Positions 36,620 through 46,796 of a stretch of 64,000 nucleotides of DNA are shown piece by piece. Position 1 is the stretch's first letter. The number at the start of each line of letters is the position of its first letter. This DNA is from Aquanectria penicillioides. Taxonomy: Eukaryota; Ascomycota; Sordariomycetes; Hypocreales; Nectriaceae. The stretch covers positions 3,038,001 to 3,102,000 of the forward strand of contig PYIU01000004.1 in the NCBI GenBank assembly GCA_003415625.1, given 5' to 3'. Under the pieces are notes generated by a model that saw only the letters and a list, made by a program, of their open reading frames with translations, ran no database searches and was not told the DNA's origin. Both the position numbers and the translations under genes were made by a program.

Positions 36620-38330
36620 TGGGCAATTGGAGTGAAATGGCGTTTATGCGGCGGTGTGTTGTTCCCGGTTATCACGAAACACGAACGATCGATTGCGAAC
36701 ACGTGCCTTGGGAATTGGGGCTCGACTGATATCGCGAGAGAGGAAGTGATGGCTGTTCGATGACGCGGGCGCATGAAAACCAGCCTGTTTCATCAACGGA
36801 CCAACCATGAGCCACGGCCGAAGTCAGGTGCAAGAAGATCAGATTCCGCAGGCCTCCCTCCTCACTTACTATTGTACGAGTATGGTTTTGTATCTAAGCT
36901 AGGCCGCCTGCTTACATGTAGCACCACCAATGTCACGAACATCATGTAGACCAAAATAATGCAGTTCATTGGAAACAAAAAAAGACAAGCGCTGAAGCAC
37001 AATGCCCAATTTTTTCAGGCTCTTCGGAGGGCCAAGGTCGAGGTGGCAGAAGCGGGTTGATTTGCACCAAAATGATATGATAAGCCGTGGGCCTGGTCGT
37101 GGGGGGTTTGGGTTGTCACACCAAACAGAGGTCGAGCGGCCCGCCCCTTGCAGAGTGCAAAGTTGCATTCCATTGAAACGGCGCCCGAGCTTCTTTGCGC
37201 GTCTTGCACACGCGAGTCTGATACAGACTCATACTCTAATTGATTGAAGGTGAGGTGAATCAGGTGGTACCGCACCTGCGGTGGTTGTGTCCTGTTTCTT
37301 TTAGGTGCGTTCATGTGATTTATTAGCTCCCCGGAATTGCCGATCTTCCTGCTTAGTGTGTCTTCCCCTGCCCTGGCTCACCGAGACGGTGGCAGCATAG
37401 CAGAATAACATTGTCGAGCTAATCAGAGCGACTGGGGCCAACTCGGTGACAGGAGGCGGCACATGGCCAAATGACAAAGAACCCAGCTCCGCTACTGCAG
37501 CCAAGTCCCCCCCGAAGTCGCCAGCTAGAGAGCACGAGAGGAAAAAAAAAAGGTGGTAGTACTGTTGTGGTGCGTAAATAGAAGGTATCACATGGTGAGC
37601 TGAGGCTGGAAATTGCTCTTGTGCCCTTGTCACGATGCTCCCGTAGCTGATTCACTCCAGGCTGCTCCGTAGTTAGCTCGCGCGCTTGTTCACGCTTGCA
37701 CATTTAGGTAGTGCGTCCCGTCCGCCGCGAAACGTTTCCCAGAGCGCTGCTAGTCGTCTCCCCGTGTTGCAGTGGACGGCGCTTTTGCGGTGGGCAAAAC
37801 GCCCGACTGTCTCAGCTCATTTCTGGAACTCGGCACACGAAGTATCCACGCAATTGCGCACCGACCCCCATTTTTTAGCCCAGAAGCCTCGATGCCATTT
37901 AACGCCCTCGCTTCGTTCTTGCGCGCTGTGGCTATTCCTCTCTTGGACTGACTGGACTGGATTGTGGGTTTTGCCTATTTGGTCGCTGTCCGCCACCCAA
38001 AGTCCCTCCTGCTCCTTTGGGGCGCCTGTTCGTCGTCTTGGCATCGAGCCCTTAATTAAGGGTCCTCGCCTTGTCGTCTAGAGACATTCTCCTCTCGCTC
38101 CCCCACACTGCGTCTTTTCGCCCCGTCCGCGTATCGCCTCTGACGTCGCTACGCGTATTGGCGTCGTCAGCTTGAGACATCGTCCAACCCGCCACTGCGG
38201 TAACTGCAACCTGCCTTCACATCATCGTCATAGGATACCACGGATACGTCGTTTTCCTGGCCTCACCATCTCCAACTGACGTCCCATTCTCGGGACTGGT
38301 AGGGCGCCTCCTCAAGGCAACGCCGTCACC
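36620..38330. other. Intergenic, 1.7 kb
   Basis: 3' region of COA5 and a long 5' region for the phosphatase, pyrimidine-rich from about 38080 on. A perfect 14-bp palindrome CCCTTAATTAAGGG sits at 38049-38062. No coding region is supported. Confidence 0.6.
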
Positions 38331-39680
38331 ATGACCATGATCATCTCCGCTGCCCAGCAGCGCTTTCTCGTCTTCGCCTCCACCATCTTTCTAGTCTCGA
38401 GCCTCTACATCTGCGTTTCCAGACTGGTTAGCATGTCCTTTGCTCCCCTGCAGGTCTTACCCGAAGCTCCGATCCGCCATATTGAGGTCAACAAAGCCGA
38501 CTCAATAATGTCCTATGGTGGATACAAGCGACCAGCCTACGATGGCATCACCCTTATGCGTCCTTTCCCGGAAGAGTACATTCCTACAGAGCAGAACAAA
38601 CGGAGACTCGTCATCGTGGGCGACATCCATGGCATGCTGGACCCTTTGAACTCCCTCCTCAAAGAGGTCAAATTCGATACCAAGACTGACCACCTCATTT
38701 CCGTTGGTGACACCGTGAACAAGGGCCCCAAATCCTCCGGGGTCGTTAAGCGTCTCATGGAACTCAACGCCACTGCTGTCCGAGGCAACCACGAGGATCG
38801 TGTGTTGATTGCATGGGACGGTTTGAGGGAGCAGACGGGCGTCGAATCGTATCTGGACTCAGAACAGGCCCAGCTTCGCCGAGACGAAAACCGTGACATT
38901 AAGACAGCGCGCAGCCTCTCAGCCTCGCAGATCGAATGGCTTCGGAACAACCCGGTGATCCTGACTATCGATCGCATGGCAATGTATGTTGTGCATGCTG
39001 GCCTCGTCCCCGGCCTCGCCCTCGAAAGCCAGGACCCTTGGGCCGTCATGAATATGCGCACTTTGCGGTTCCCCCGGGAAGAGTTGCGTGAGCAGGAGGA
39101 GGGACCTCGCCAGGTCGAGGAGGAGAAGCAGAAGGGACCGGAGCTGACCGAGAAGGAGAAGGAGGAAATGAGCACGCACTTCATTCAGAAACTACCGAAC
39201 GAGGTCGACGAGGACGGTAACAAAATCGGCGATCTCCTCGATGCTGTGGCCAAGCACTTGGAAGGCAGCAAGTCTACTGCTACCAAGTCCGCCCGGCAAT
39301 CTCGGGCTACAGATGACGAGTCGGACAGCAGCGACCTTTCCACCTCGAAATCGGCCTCGGACCCAACCGCATTCTTCTCTCATCCCGATCACGACATCTG
39401 GATCCCCGTGGACAACCGCGACGGCGAGCCCTGGACGATTCTCTGGAACCACTGGCAGAGAAACATGCATGCTTCAGAACGTCGAACCATTGTCTACGGC
39501 CACGATGCAAAGCGCGGCTACCAAGAAGAGACGTACACCTACGGTCTTGACTCGGGCTGCGTCAAGGGCAATGCCCTCACGGCTATGATCATCACAGCTG
39601 GAGAGAATGGCGGCTGGAACCATACCACCACGCAAGTGCTGTGCAAGCTACCTAAGGGCAAGGCTAGCGGCTGGTGGTGA
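38331..39680 (+). CDS. Calcineurin-like phosphoesterase, Ppn2-like polyphosphatase
   Basis: 449-residue single-exon metallophosphatase resembling yeast Ppn2, a vacuolar metal-dependent endopolyphosphatase. An N-terminal membrane anchor at residues 11-30 (FLVFASTIFLVSSLYICV) gives a type II topology with the enzyme in the vacuole lumen. Metal-site motifs run in order: GDIHG (97-101), GDTVNKGP (126-133), GNHED (152-156), VVHAGLVPG and YGHDAKRG. Between the last two lies an insertion of about 130 residues rich in Glu, Lys and Ser (EEKQKGPELTEKEKEE, SDSSDLSTSKSA), probably a disordered loop. There is an alternative Met at residue 3. The ATG lies about 30 bp after a typical CTCAAGG leader. Confidence 0.88.
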   Translation: MTMIISAAQQRFLVFASTIFLVSSLYICVSRLVSMSFAPLQVLPEAPIRHIEVNKADSIMSYGGYKRPAYDGITLMRPFPEEYIPTEQNKRRLVIVGDIHGMLDPLNSLLKEVKFDTKTDHLISVGDTVNKGPKSSGVVKRLMELNATAVRGNHEDRVLIAWDGLREQTGVESYLDSEQAQLRRDENRDIKTARSLSASQIEWLRNNPVILTIDRMAMYVVHAGLVPGLALESQDPWAVMNMRTLRFPREELREQEEGPRQVEEEKQKGPELTEKEKEEMSTHFIQKLPNEVDEDGNKIGDLLDAVAKHLEGSKSTATKSARQSRATDDESDSSDLSTSKSASDPTAFFSHPDHDIWIPVDNRDGEPWTILWNHWQRNMHASERRTIVYGHDAKRGYQEETYTYGLDSGCVKGNALTAMIITAGENGGWNHTTTQVLCKLPKGKASGWW

Positions 39681-40264
39681 TGGCAATGGATGATGTAGGA
39701 ACGCTTTGCTTGTGCGTTTGCCAAGCAGCCATTTTGGGATGAGAGAGAATTACTGCATAAAAGAAGGGACATGGCGTTCGTTACTCCACGGCGAAGTACG
39801 AAGAGGTGTTGACGTTGGCGTTAGTGGGTTAGAATTGGATTTTTTTTTCTCGAGCCGCCTCTGTTTGATAGTTCGGGATCGACCGGAAAGCCTGCTTGTG
39901 TCATTGCTTTGGATTCTTTGGGACATGCATATACAACACTACTTTAATCTTAGCCCGCCCACCCAGAGAGATGAGATACGTCTGAGAATAAAACAAAGAG
40001 TTTTGTCAAAAAAAAATGTTACCAAGGAATCGTTATATCGTGGGGGCGTCGGACTAGGCCTTGGAGGATCATTACTAACTTGGGCCGGGGTCCTCGGTGC
40101 AACATTGAGGCGAGCTTCCTGCACACATCAGATCCGTTTGGACTTTGGAGCGTCATTCACAACTAGAGGCCGCATTTCTGCGGTAATAACCACACTTCAA
40201 TTGAGACATAGAGATCCTTGACAGATGCTTTGATCTCTTCATTCTAGTGTTTTCTCCGTTCGAG
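39681..40264. promoter_or_regulatory. Intergenic upstream of the esterase
   Basis: 584 bp. Contains TCGG-N6-CCGG at 39873-39886, a CGG/CCG inverted pair of the sort bound by Zn2Cys6 dimers, about 380 bp before the esterase start, and an A9 run near 40009. The site could as well be chance. Confidence 0.35.
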
Positions 40265-41375
40265 ATGGCACAGCAAGCCTCTGAGGGCCGCAAGATTTGG
40301 CAACCCCTCCACCCCGCTATTCGCGATAGGCTTGACCCGCAATATGTTGACTACCACGAGAACTACATCCAGTACATGGTCCCTGACGAGCTCAAGCCCT
40401 GGGATGGATCGTTTCGCACCAACAAGTCGGCTGAGCTTCCACCGGGTGGAACTCAGCCTGTTCCCGTGGGTAGCATCCGCGACTATGACGTGGGCCGCTT
40501 TCGCGTAAGATCACTTACGCCAACGGGACAGCCAGATGAGCGCGGGTGGCCGGTTCTGGTGTGGTTTCACGGTGGAGGATGGGTTATGGGAGGGCTGGAC
40601 AGTGGTGCAGATTATCTCTCTTGGGCCTGTGAAGGTATTGTCTATCTATTCTAGTTGGACACGTCTAACGACAAAGAGACTAACTGATATCCAAGGAGCC
40701 CGCTGTGTCGTCGTCACTGTGGACTATGGTCTTGCCCCTGAGAATCTGTTCCCAATCGCAGTCGAGGATGCAGTCGATGCGGTCCGATGGGTCTACTCTT
40801 CTCCAGCTGAGCTGGGAAACATTGATACCGCACGCATCGCTATCGGTGGCACCTCGTCTGGTGGCAACTTGGCCATCATCGCTGCCCTCGCGTCATTAGA
40901 CCCCGAGGTCCCCCTCCCTTCTGCTAAGCCAGCATTCCCCAACTCTATCACTGGCCCCCCAGTGTCGGTTCTGCTCTTCGTCCCGGTGATAGACAGCACA
41001 GCTACTGTCAACGATGTGTGGAAGTCAAGCGCTGAGACTGCGCCGTGGCTTACCGCTGATCGGCTGGAGTACTATCGCAAGCTCTATTTCCCCAAGGTCG
41101 AGGACCGACGCAAATGGGACGCTAGCCCCAATCTTGCACCCGAATCTTTATTGCGCAAGTTTCCGAAAACATGGATAGCCGTTGCTGAGATGGACCTCTT
41201 GGCCCCTGAGGAGTTGGCGTTCGGCGAGCAACTGCGAAGCCTTGGCGTGGAAGCGGAAACTGTAATCATAAAGGGTGCCACGCACTCCATCATGTCTCTA
41301 CATGGGCGGATAGATAGAGGCCGGAAGATGATTGAAGATGGAGTGCGGTATCTGCGGGGAGTGCTTGGTACATGA
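40265..41375 (+). CDS. HSL-type alpha/beta hydrolase (esterase)
   Basis: Carboxylesterase of the hormone-sensitive-lipase/arylacetamide-deacetylase type, likely to cleave or deacetylate a small ester. Exons are 40265-40634 and 40696-41375, giving 349 residues. The 61-nt intron has GTATTG and CTGAT...CCAAG, and the join gives CEGARCVVV. Oxyanion motif HGGGW is at 102-106. The nucleophile motif is GTSSGG (Ser177, in place of the usual GDSAGG), with acid in AEMDLLAPE and His in GATHS. No signal peptide is seen, so it is probably cytosolic. It converges on the Zn2Cys6 gene with only 33 bp between stops, and it is the left member of the proposed aromatic-compound cluster. Confidence 0.9.
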
Positions 41376-41408
41376 GATATCGAGATATTTTGGATGCCGG
41401 CATGCTTC

Positions 41409-43667
41409 TCAACCAGTGACTCCTGGTTGACCCCATCCGTCCAGTAGATCATAGTGAAAATCTCCTTGAAGAAAGGCCGTTAACTCTGCATCGAATAGCT
41501 CATTAGGCAACGAGTTCATCTGCATGCTTCCAAATCGTGCCAGATGGCCGTTCCCGTTTGGCAAGACGTTGATTAGCTCCTCCAACATGCCTTCAGGGAC
41601 TGTCGGCCGCTGTTCCACCGGCCGCGGAGTCTGATACGGGTTTGCTACGTTTTCGGCGAGCTGCAGGTTGGCCGCATCCAACACTCCAGCTCTGGTATCC
41701 AGAGTCTGCGCCGGAGTAGCGGCGTCTCGGTCTTCAGCTGGGCTGACCCCGGTAAGGGGTGTAGCAATCTGCTGCAGGCCCATCTGCCACTTTGAACTTG
41801 TAGGCCAGGCGGCATGAAGGTCGCTTAGAACCTCGAGCGATCTCTGGGCCATTCGCTCTGCTCTCTCGCCTAGCAAGGGACAAAGCGCGGGATATCTCCA
41901 CAGGAATGACGACAGGGACCCGCACATGTAAACGCAAAAGACGAGGATCTGAGGAAATCCTTCCTCCGAAGACTTCATGCTGAAGTAGGCATCGATCTGC
42001 TCGTGAAGATCCCAAACATTGTGGAATAGTTCGTTTGAGGCCTGAGCCCAGAATCCCTTGGGAGCAGACCCGTAGGTTTCCCGAGGTGTCGAGGTGGGTG
42101 TCGGGTGTGAGGGGATGCTCTGCTCGTTTGCATTCGCCATCGTCGCCGTTGAAGGCTCGAGAGGCTGGTCCAGGGGCTCATTGGTGAGAGTCGATAGCAT
42201 ATCATGAAGGTAGACGCGGCGGGTGACGATGCTGCTTAATCTTAGAACCATGGTCACGGAAAGATATGCGAGATGGAGCGACTCCGACTTCCACCCCCTG
42301 AGGTTCCACACCGAAAACGCATGTTTTGGCGGGAGAGTCTCCTCCCACTGCGCGAGTTCGGTTATAGTTCTCATGTACTCGCTGGTAGGGTCCCATGGGG
42401 GAGCTTTGTTGATGGCGTAGTCATTCCGGCAGGCCTTTCTGGCAACTCTACCCCAGAGTCCGTGAGCTTGAATAAGTGTAGCGAAGAGGCATCGTCTTGG
42501 AGAATAGACGAGTTGAGGATTGGCCAAGGCGGGAGGAGTGCCAGCTTCAGCAGCTCGTTCGGTGGGAATTGCTCCAAACGCAAAGTCTCCCTCGTCGCAC
42601 GGCAACAAGGTTGTTATGTCCTCAAGGGGGAAAGGGGCAGGGGTTTTGTAGCCTGAGTGAAGATTCTCTTGGCTTTGAATCATCCAAAACACTCGACGTG
42701 CGCTTTCAGATCGAACAATCTGGTCTGCAGGGCAGTTGCTCTCGAGTGTATACGATTCTTCACAGTGAAGCTTGAGCAACGCCGCCATTCGCACAGCAAC
42801 TCCCATATCCATGCTGGAACGATCTCTGTCCCCGTTGCCCCATTGGGAGATTGCCAACAAAAAGAAGCCCTGGATGCGCTCGAGTGACGGGTTATACATT
42901 TCCCCGGGAACCATTGACCGAGATACTTCAAGGAAGTGATCGGTAGCCTTTCTTGCATTGCCGTATCTTGCTACTAGGGACGGAGTGAAACGAGCCGAGA
43001 TGGATAGGATGCAGGCTAGTAGGAACTTGCTTACTGAAGATGAGTTGACGCGAAGGTTTTCGAGAAAGACGGCCTTGGGGATGAAGCCGAGTTGGAAATA
43101 GGAGGTGACGAATATGCGGCATCCCTCGACAATCTCGTCCGTCGGCGGCAGCATATTGTCCTGGTTAAGTGGCGGCGGATACCCAGGCGCTCGCCCGGGA
43201 CTGGTCCTCAACGTCTCCGGTGATAGCTGGCCAGCACTGCCCGGCGGACTGGACCAGGCGCCCATGCCCATGGGACCATCCAGCTTGGCGGATTGCTGGA
43301 TGCCGGAGCTGTACTCGGCGCCGATCCGCCCCGTGTCGACAGTGGGGACCGGGACCGGCCGGCGACGGAACTGACGGTCGAGGTCCTTCTCGCCGCGGCG
43401 AGGGAAGGCGCACTCGGCAGCGACCTGAGGCCCCGCAAGGCGACAGGCATCGCAGGGTGGTGCGTTTTGTTGGTGGATGCACTTGGATCGCAGCCGGCGG
43501 CAGCGGCGGCAGGCAACGGTGCCGCGACGCTTGACGGCCGGGGGTCCGGCTCCCGGGCCAGCGCCGGCGCCCGGATCTCCATTCAAGCCGTGGGGCCGGC
43601 TCGCGGCTGCGGCTGCGGCTACGGCTGGGTTGCTGCTGGCGGCACCACCGCCGCTGCTAGGGTCCAT
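41409..43667 (-). CDS. Zn2Cys6 transcription factor
   Basis: 752-residue fungal-specific regulator in a single exon. The binuclear zinc cluster is C53-x2-C56-x6-C63-x8-C72-x2-C75-x10-C86, preceded by basic KRRGT and followed by FPRRGEKDLDRQFRRR. The last spacer of ten residues is longer than usual. The first 45 residues are Ala/Gly/Ser low complexity. A fungal_trans-type middle domain runs from about residue 170 to 560 (EGCRIFVTSYFQLGFIPKAVF, LLAISQWGNGDRDRSSMDMG, VFWMIQSQENL). It binds CGG-containing DNA and probably controls its neighbours, where CGG dyads occur (46078-46091 and 46346-46365). The compound it senses is unknown. An ARO80-like role in aromatic catabolism is suggested only by position. 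Confidence 0.9.
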   Translation of the reverse strand: MDPSSGGGAASSNPAVAAAAAASRPHGLNGDPGAGAGPGAGPPAVKRRGTVACRRCRRLRSKCIHQQNAPPCDACRLAGPQVAAECAFPRRGEKDLDRQFRRRPVPVPTVDTGRIGAEYSSGIQQSAKLDGPMGMGAWSSPPGSAGQLSPETLRTSPGRAPGYPPPLNQDNMLPPTDEIVEGCRIFVTSYFQLGFIPKAVFLENLRVNSSSVSKFLLACILSISARFTPSLVARYGNARKATDHFLEVSRSMVPGEMYNPSLERIQGFFLLAISQWGNGDRDRSSMDMGVAVRMAALLKLHCEESYTLESNCPADQIVRSESARRVFWMIQSQENLHSGYKTPAPFPLEDITTLLPCDEGDFAFGAIPTERAAEAGTPPALANPQLVYSPRRCLFATLIQAHGLWGRVARKACRNDYAINKAPPWDPTSEYMRTITELAQWEETLPPKHAFSVWNLRGWKSESLHLAYLSVTMVLRLSSIVTRRVYLHDMLSTLTNEPLDQPLEPSTATMANANEQSIPSHPTPTSTPRETYGSAPKGFWAQASNELFHNVWDLHEQIDAYFSMKSSEEGFPQILVFCVYMCGSLSSFLWRYPALCPLLGERAERMAQRSLEVLSDLHAAWPTSSKWQMGLQQIATPLTGVSPAEDRDAATPAQTLDTRAGVLDAANLQLAENVANPYQTPRPVEQRPTVPEGMLEELINVLPNGNGHLARFGSMQMNSLPNELFDAELTAFLQGDFHYDLLDGWGQPGVTG

Positions 43668-44513
43668 GTCCAGTCCTCGATGAGAGACGGGTCACAGCAA
43701 GACAAAAGAAAAACCAAATCTTACAACAACGCCCCGAAATGATGTTGAATTCTGGGCTTTACGAGTGTGGGCGGCGGCGGAGGGGAGCGTGGGGGTGAAG
43801 GGGCAAAACTACAGCGAGCGGCAGAGGAGAGTTGGGGGGAATGAAAATCGGAGGCGGGGACACGGGGAGCAGTCGGAGGACATGCTTTGCGCGAGCTATC
43901 TTTGCATCCAACCTTGTTTGATTGAGACGCCTTGAGACGCCTGAACGCCAGCCCAGCGCCCGCAACTCTGCTCGTGCGCCGTCGATATCGCCGTAGCCCA
44001 GATCCGGCACGCCCAAGGGTGTGATCGGCACCACCCCGGCAACCTCCTCTAGCGGGAAGTTCCAGCCTCTATTGACTTTGGCGCTTGTAGCTTCTCGAGG
44101 CTCTGCATCCGGCCGGGCAAGAGACGAGACTCCGCGGCCATGTTCAGGTGGAACGCTGGCTTTTGCTCGTATTATTGCTGGTCAAGAATGCTTGCTTTTC
44201 CCTTCTTGATGGTTGGCTAGCGGGTTGACTGGCTGACTTGTTCGCTTTGGACCATTTGCTAATTAGGGCGTGCAGCAGGGAATTGCCGTCGCCATCCTTC
44301 TCAGTGTCAATTGATCGAAGGCACAGGGAGCTATTGATCCTATTACCGAAAATGGTCACCTTCGTACGTCGCATGTCGAAAAACCATGCCTCCATCGTGA
44401 TCCCAAGTTGTTCACAAACGATATTTTTCTAACGCCAAATTCAACAGACACGCTCATGCATACAATTCGTAGCCGCACCCGTGTCCGACCCGGCTGGCGA
44501 CCTTAGTCTTGTC
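43668..44513. promoter_or_regulatory. Upstream region of the Zn2Cys6 gene
   Basis: 846 bp from the TF start to the dioxygenase stop. TCCGGCA, the half-site seen twice near 46.2-46.4 kb, occurs once at 44003-44009. No gene is supported. Confidence 0.45.
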
Positions 44514-46035
44514 TCACTTCCCCTCCGGCCTGCTCTCCCCCAACAGCGGCAAGCCCGCCGCCTTCAGATCCGCATTCACATTGTCGATGTGATCGAGGAA
44601 GTGTGCTTTGACATTGTCCCACTGCCCCGGAGGGCTGGGGTGTAGTGATGCTCCGCCCTCTCCTCGTAACGCCCATTTCGTGATGAACATGGGGACGCTA
44701 ATGTGGAACATGAAGGCCATTGTGTCCTCACAAATCCGTATGTTCTCTAGCTCGCGTGTCGTTGCATCCTTCCACGTCTCGTATGTCTCTCCATGGGGCA
44801 TATAGCTAGCTTCATAACTTAGGCCGCCGGGCTCGAGAACGTGGCTGCTACCGCCATATCTTCCGTAAATGAGACCCATGATCTCCGTACTCATGTTTCG
44901 ATGGTAGTATGGAGGCCGGAATGTATCTTTTGTTGTGATCCATTTCGGTGTGAAAACAAGAAAGTCTGTAAGCGATATACCTGGTACCTTTGATCTTGCA
45001 GTTAAAACGCAATAAATGGTTGGATCTGCCTGGTCCTTCTCTACATTTGTGAGATTGACGAACTTTTCGATTGCGTATTTGTAAGGCACGAGATTGCCGT
45101 GCCAAGCAACCACATCAAATGGCGTGTGGCCCTGCCGATATGCGTGGAGGCTTCCAGCTAGCTTGTAAGTGACCTCCCAAGGCGTCTTGTCGACATCTAG
45201 GTCAAAGCTTGCAACCGGAGACTCAAAGTCCCGAGGAAGAGCGAGCCCATTGGATCCGACTGGCCCAAGATCTGGAAGATCATAATGTGTTCCGAAGATC
45301 TCTTGGATATAACCTCGAACGGGGCCATCGGGATGTAAGACGCGGAACCGCAGTCCTGCTTGAATGACAGCCAGCTCACCGGGCCGTACCATAAGCCACC
45401 CCAGCTCAGTTTGGATGTTTAGTCGGCCATGCTGAGGCAAAATCAAGAGATCGCCATCATTGTTGCAGAATGCCCGCCTTTCCATAGACACATTTGCCGA
45501 GTAGATGTGAATTGCTATGCCCTCACGGAGTGTCGGGTCTCCTTGCCCTGCTATGGTTCTTATTCCTTGGACAAAGTCCGTACCACCATCAGGACAAGAC
45601 TCATCGTGATCTGGCAGCAGCGGGAATGGGTCCCAAGCTTCTTGAGAGGCAACAAACTCTACCTTGGCATTCGCCGCTGAGAAGCAACCCTCGACCTACT
45701 GGCCAGTTAACGCGGGTATAGCAGATGGACATAACCGAATGGAAACTCACATGAGGATTCACCTCTGATGCAGCCACGGCACCATGCGCAACCGACGGAC
45801 GTACCCGATACATCCACACATGGCGAGTTTCACGACGTGGAGCGATGAAGGATGAGCCATTGAGCTGCTCAGAATACAAGTCGTATTTGACTCTCTGCGG
45901 CGTGTTCATGCCCCGAGGGAGAACATTTGGTATCGCCTCCGAAGCAAACCTGTTGCCAAATCCCGTCTGGTAGGTGTACGGGTCGGCTGGAGTTGGATCG
46001 GTCGCGAATGCTGATCTGGCCGTGGCTCCCGTCAT
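44514..46035 (-). CDS. Homogentisate 1,2-dioxygenase-like ring-cleavage enzyme
   Basis: Cupin-fold non-haem iron dioxygenase of the homogentisate dioxygenase family, which opens the ring of homogentisate to maleylacetoacetate in Tyr/Phe catabolism. Exons are 46035-45751 and 45695-44514, giving 488 residues. The 55-nt intron starts GTGAGT and ends CCAGTAG, and the join gives NPHVEGCFSAANA. The N-terminus YTYQTGFGNRFASEA is the family signature. Iron ligands are intact with the family spacing: H360, E366 (HRNMSTEIMG) and H396 (MPHGE). The stretch between the last two ligands (RYGGSSHVLEPGGLSYEAS) departs from the usual HGD sequence, and the protein is about 40 residues longer than Aspergillus HmgA. 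It may therefore be a paralogue acting on another hydroquinone-type ring. The start at 46035 fits the family; 46059 is also in frame. Confidence 0.88.
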
Positions 46036-46796
46036 GTTGCTAGTGCCGATAAATATCAAGGTTGGATAATCAATGCGCTCGGCGGTCCGAGAAGGGCAGA
46101 CGGTTTAACGCATGGCAAGGGAAGCTGATATACCTCCCAAGTCTGTGGATAAAACTAATCGATCGATGTCTTGTCGTCGTGGCAATTGATATTCATTCAA
46201 CCGCCCACCCCTCTTGTGAATCCTGCCACATTCCGGCAATATAAATGGCCAGAGGCCTAGGATAGGATGACGCCCGACGAGAAGTGGCGGGCAATTGGGC
46301 AAATGCGCATCTCAAAGCTGGTTGGTGGTGTTGAGGCTAGAGGACTGCCGGATTAGCGTCCGGCAATGCAAGACAAAACACACTTCCATCACACATTCCA
46401 CTAATGCAGCGTTCCAGGCTCGGATGAACACAGATACAGTCCACTGTGACTCTAGAGTTTTGTCTATGAGGGGTGAGTTGGTGTTCTGGTGTTGCAACAA
46501 GCTGAGGTTACCTCCCGTTCCAGACGGCAATGCGTGATCTTGGGGATGCATTTGGCGAGAAAGAGTAAACGTCCTGCTCGACATGCATGTGTGTGCGGTG
46601 CTATGGATACTCAAGTCTCATCCCTCTTTCCCATCACTCCAACTCAATTCACTGCCAAACCGAGACATGTCTCAGGCGTATTCGCTTCTCTTCTGTTTCG
46701 GATCTTCTTAGAAACGTTCCATGACCCTAGGATCCACTGAAGCTCCCATCGCGATATTTGCCTTTTCATCTCCCCTCTACCATTCTTTAGAACGAT
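46036..46796. promoter_or_regulatory. Bidirectional promoter, dioxygenase and P450
   Basis: 761 bp between divergent starts. It contains CTCGG-N4-CCGAG at 46078-46091, a perfect dyad TGCCGGA-N6-TCCGGCA at 46346-46365, and a repeat of TCCGGCAAT at 46232-46240 and 46359-46367. ATATAAAT at about 46240 is TATA-like. CGG/CCG inverted pairs are the usual targets of Zn2Cys6 dimers. Confidence 0.55.

Noticed and set aside
43165..43742. Antisense frames of 120-150 codons
   Set aside because: They lie opposite the GC-rich 5' end of the Zn2Cys6 gene and are composition shadows.
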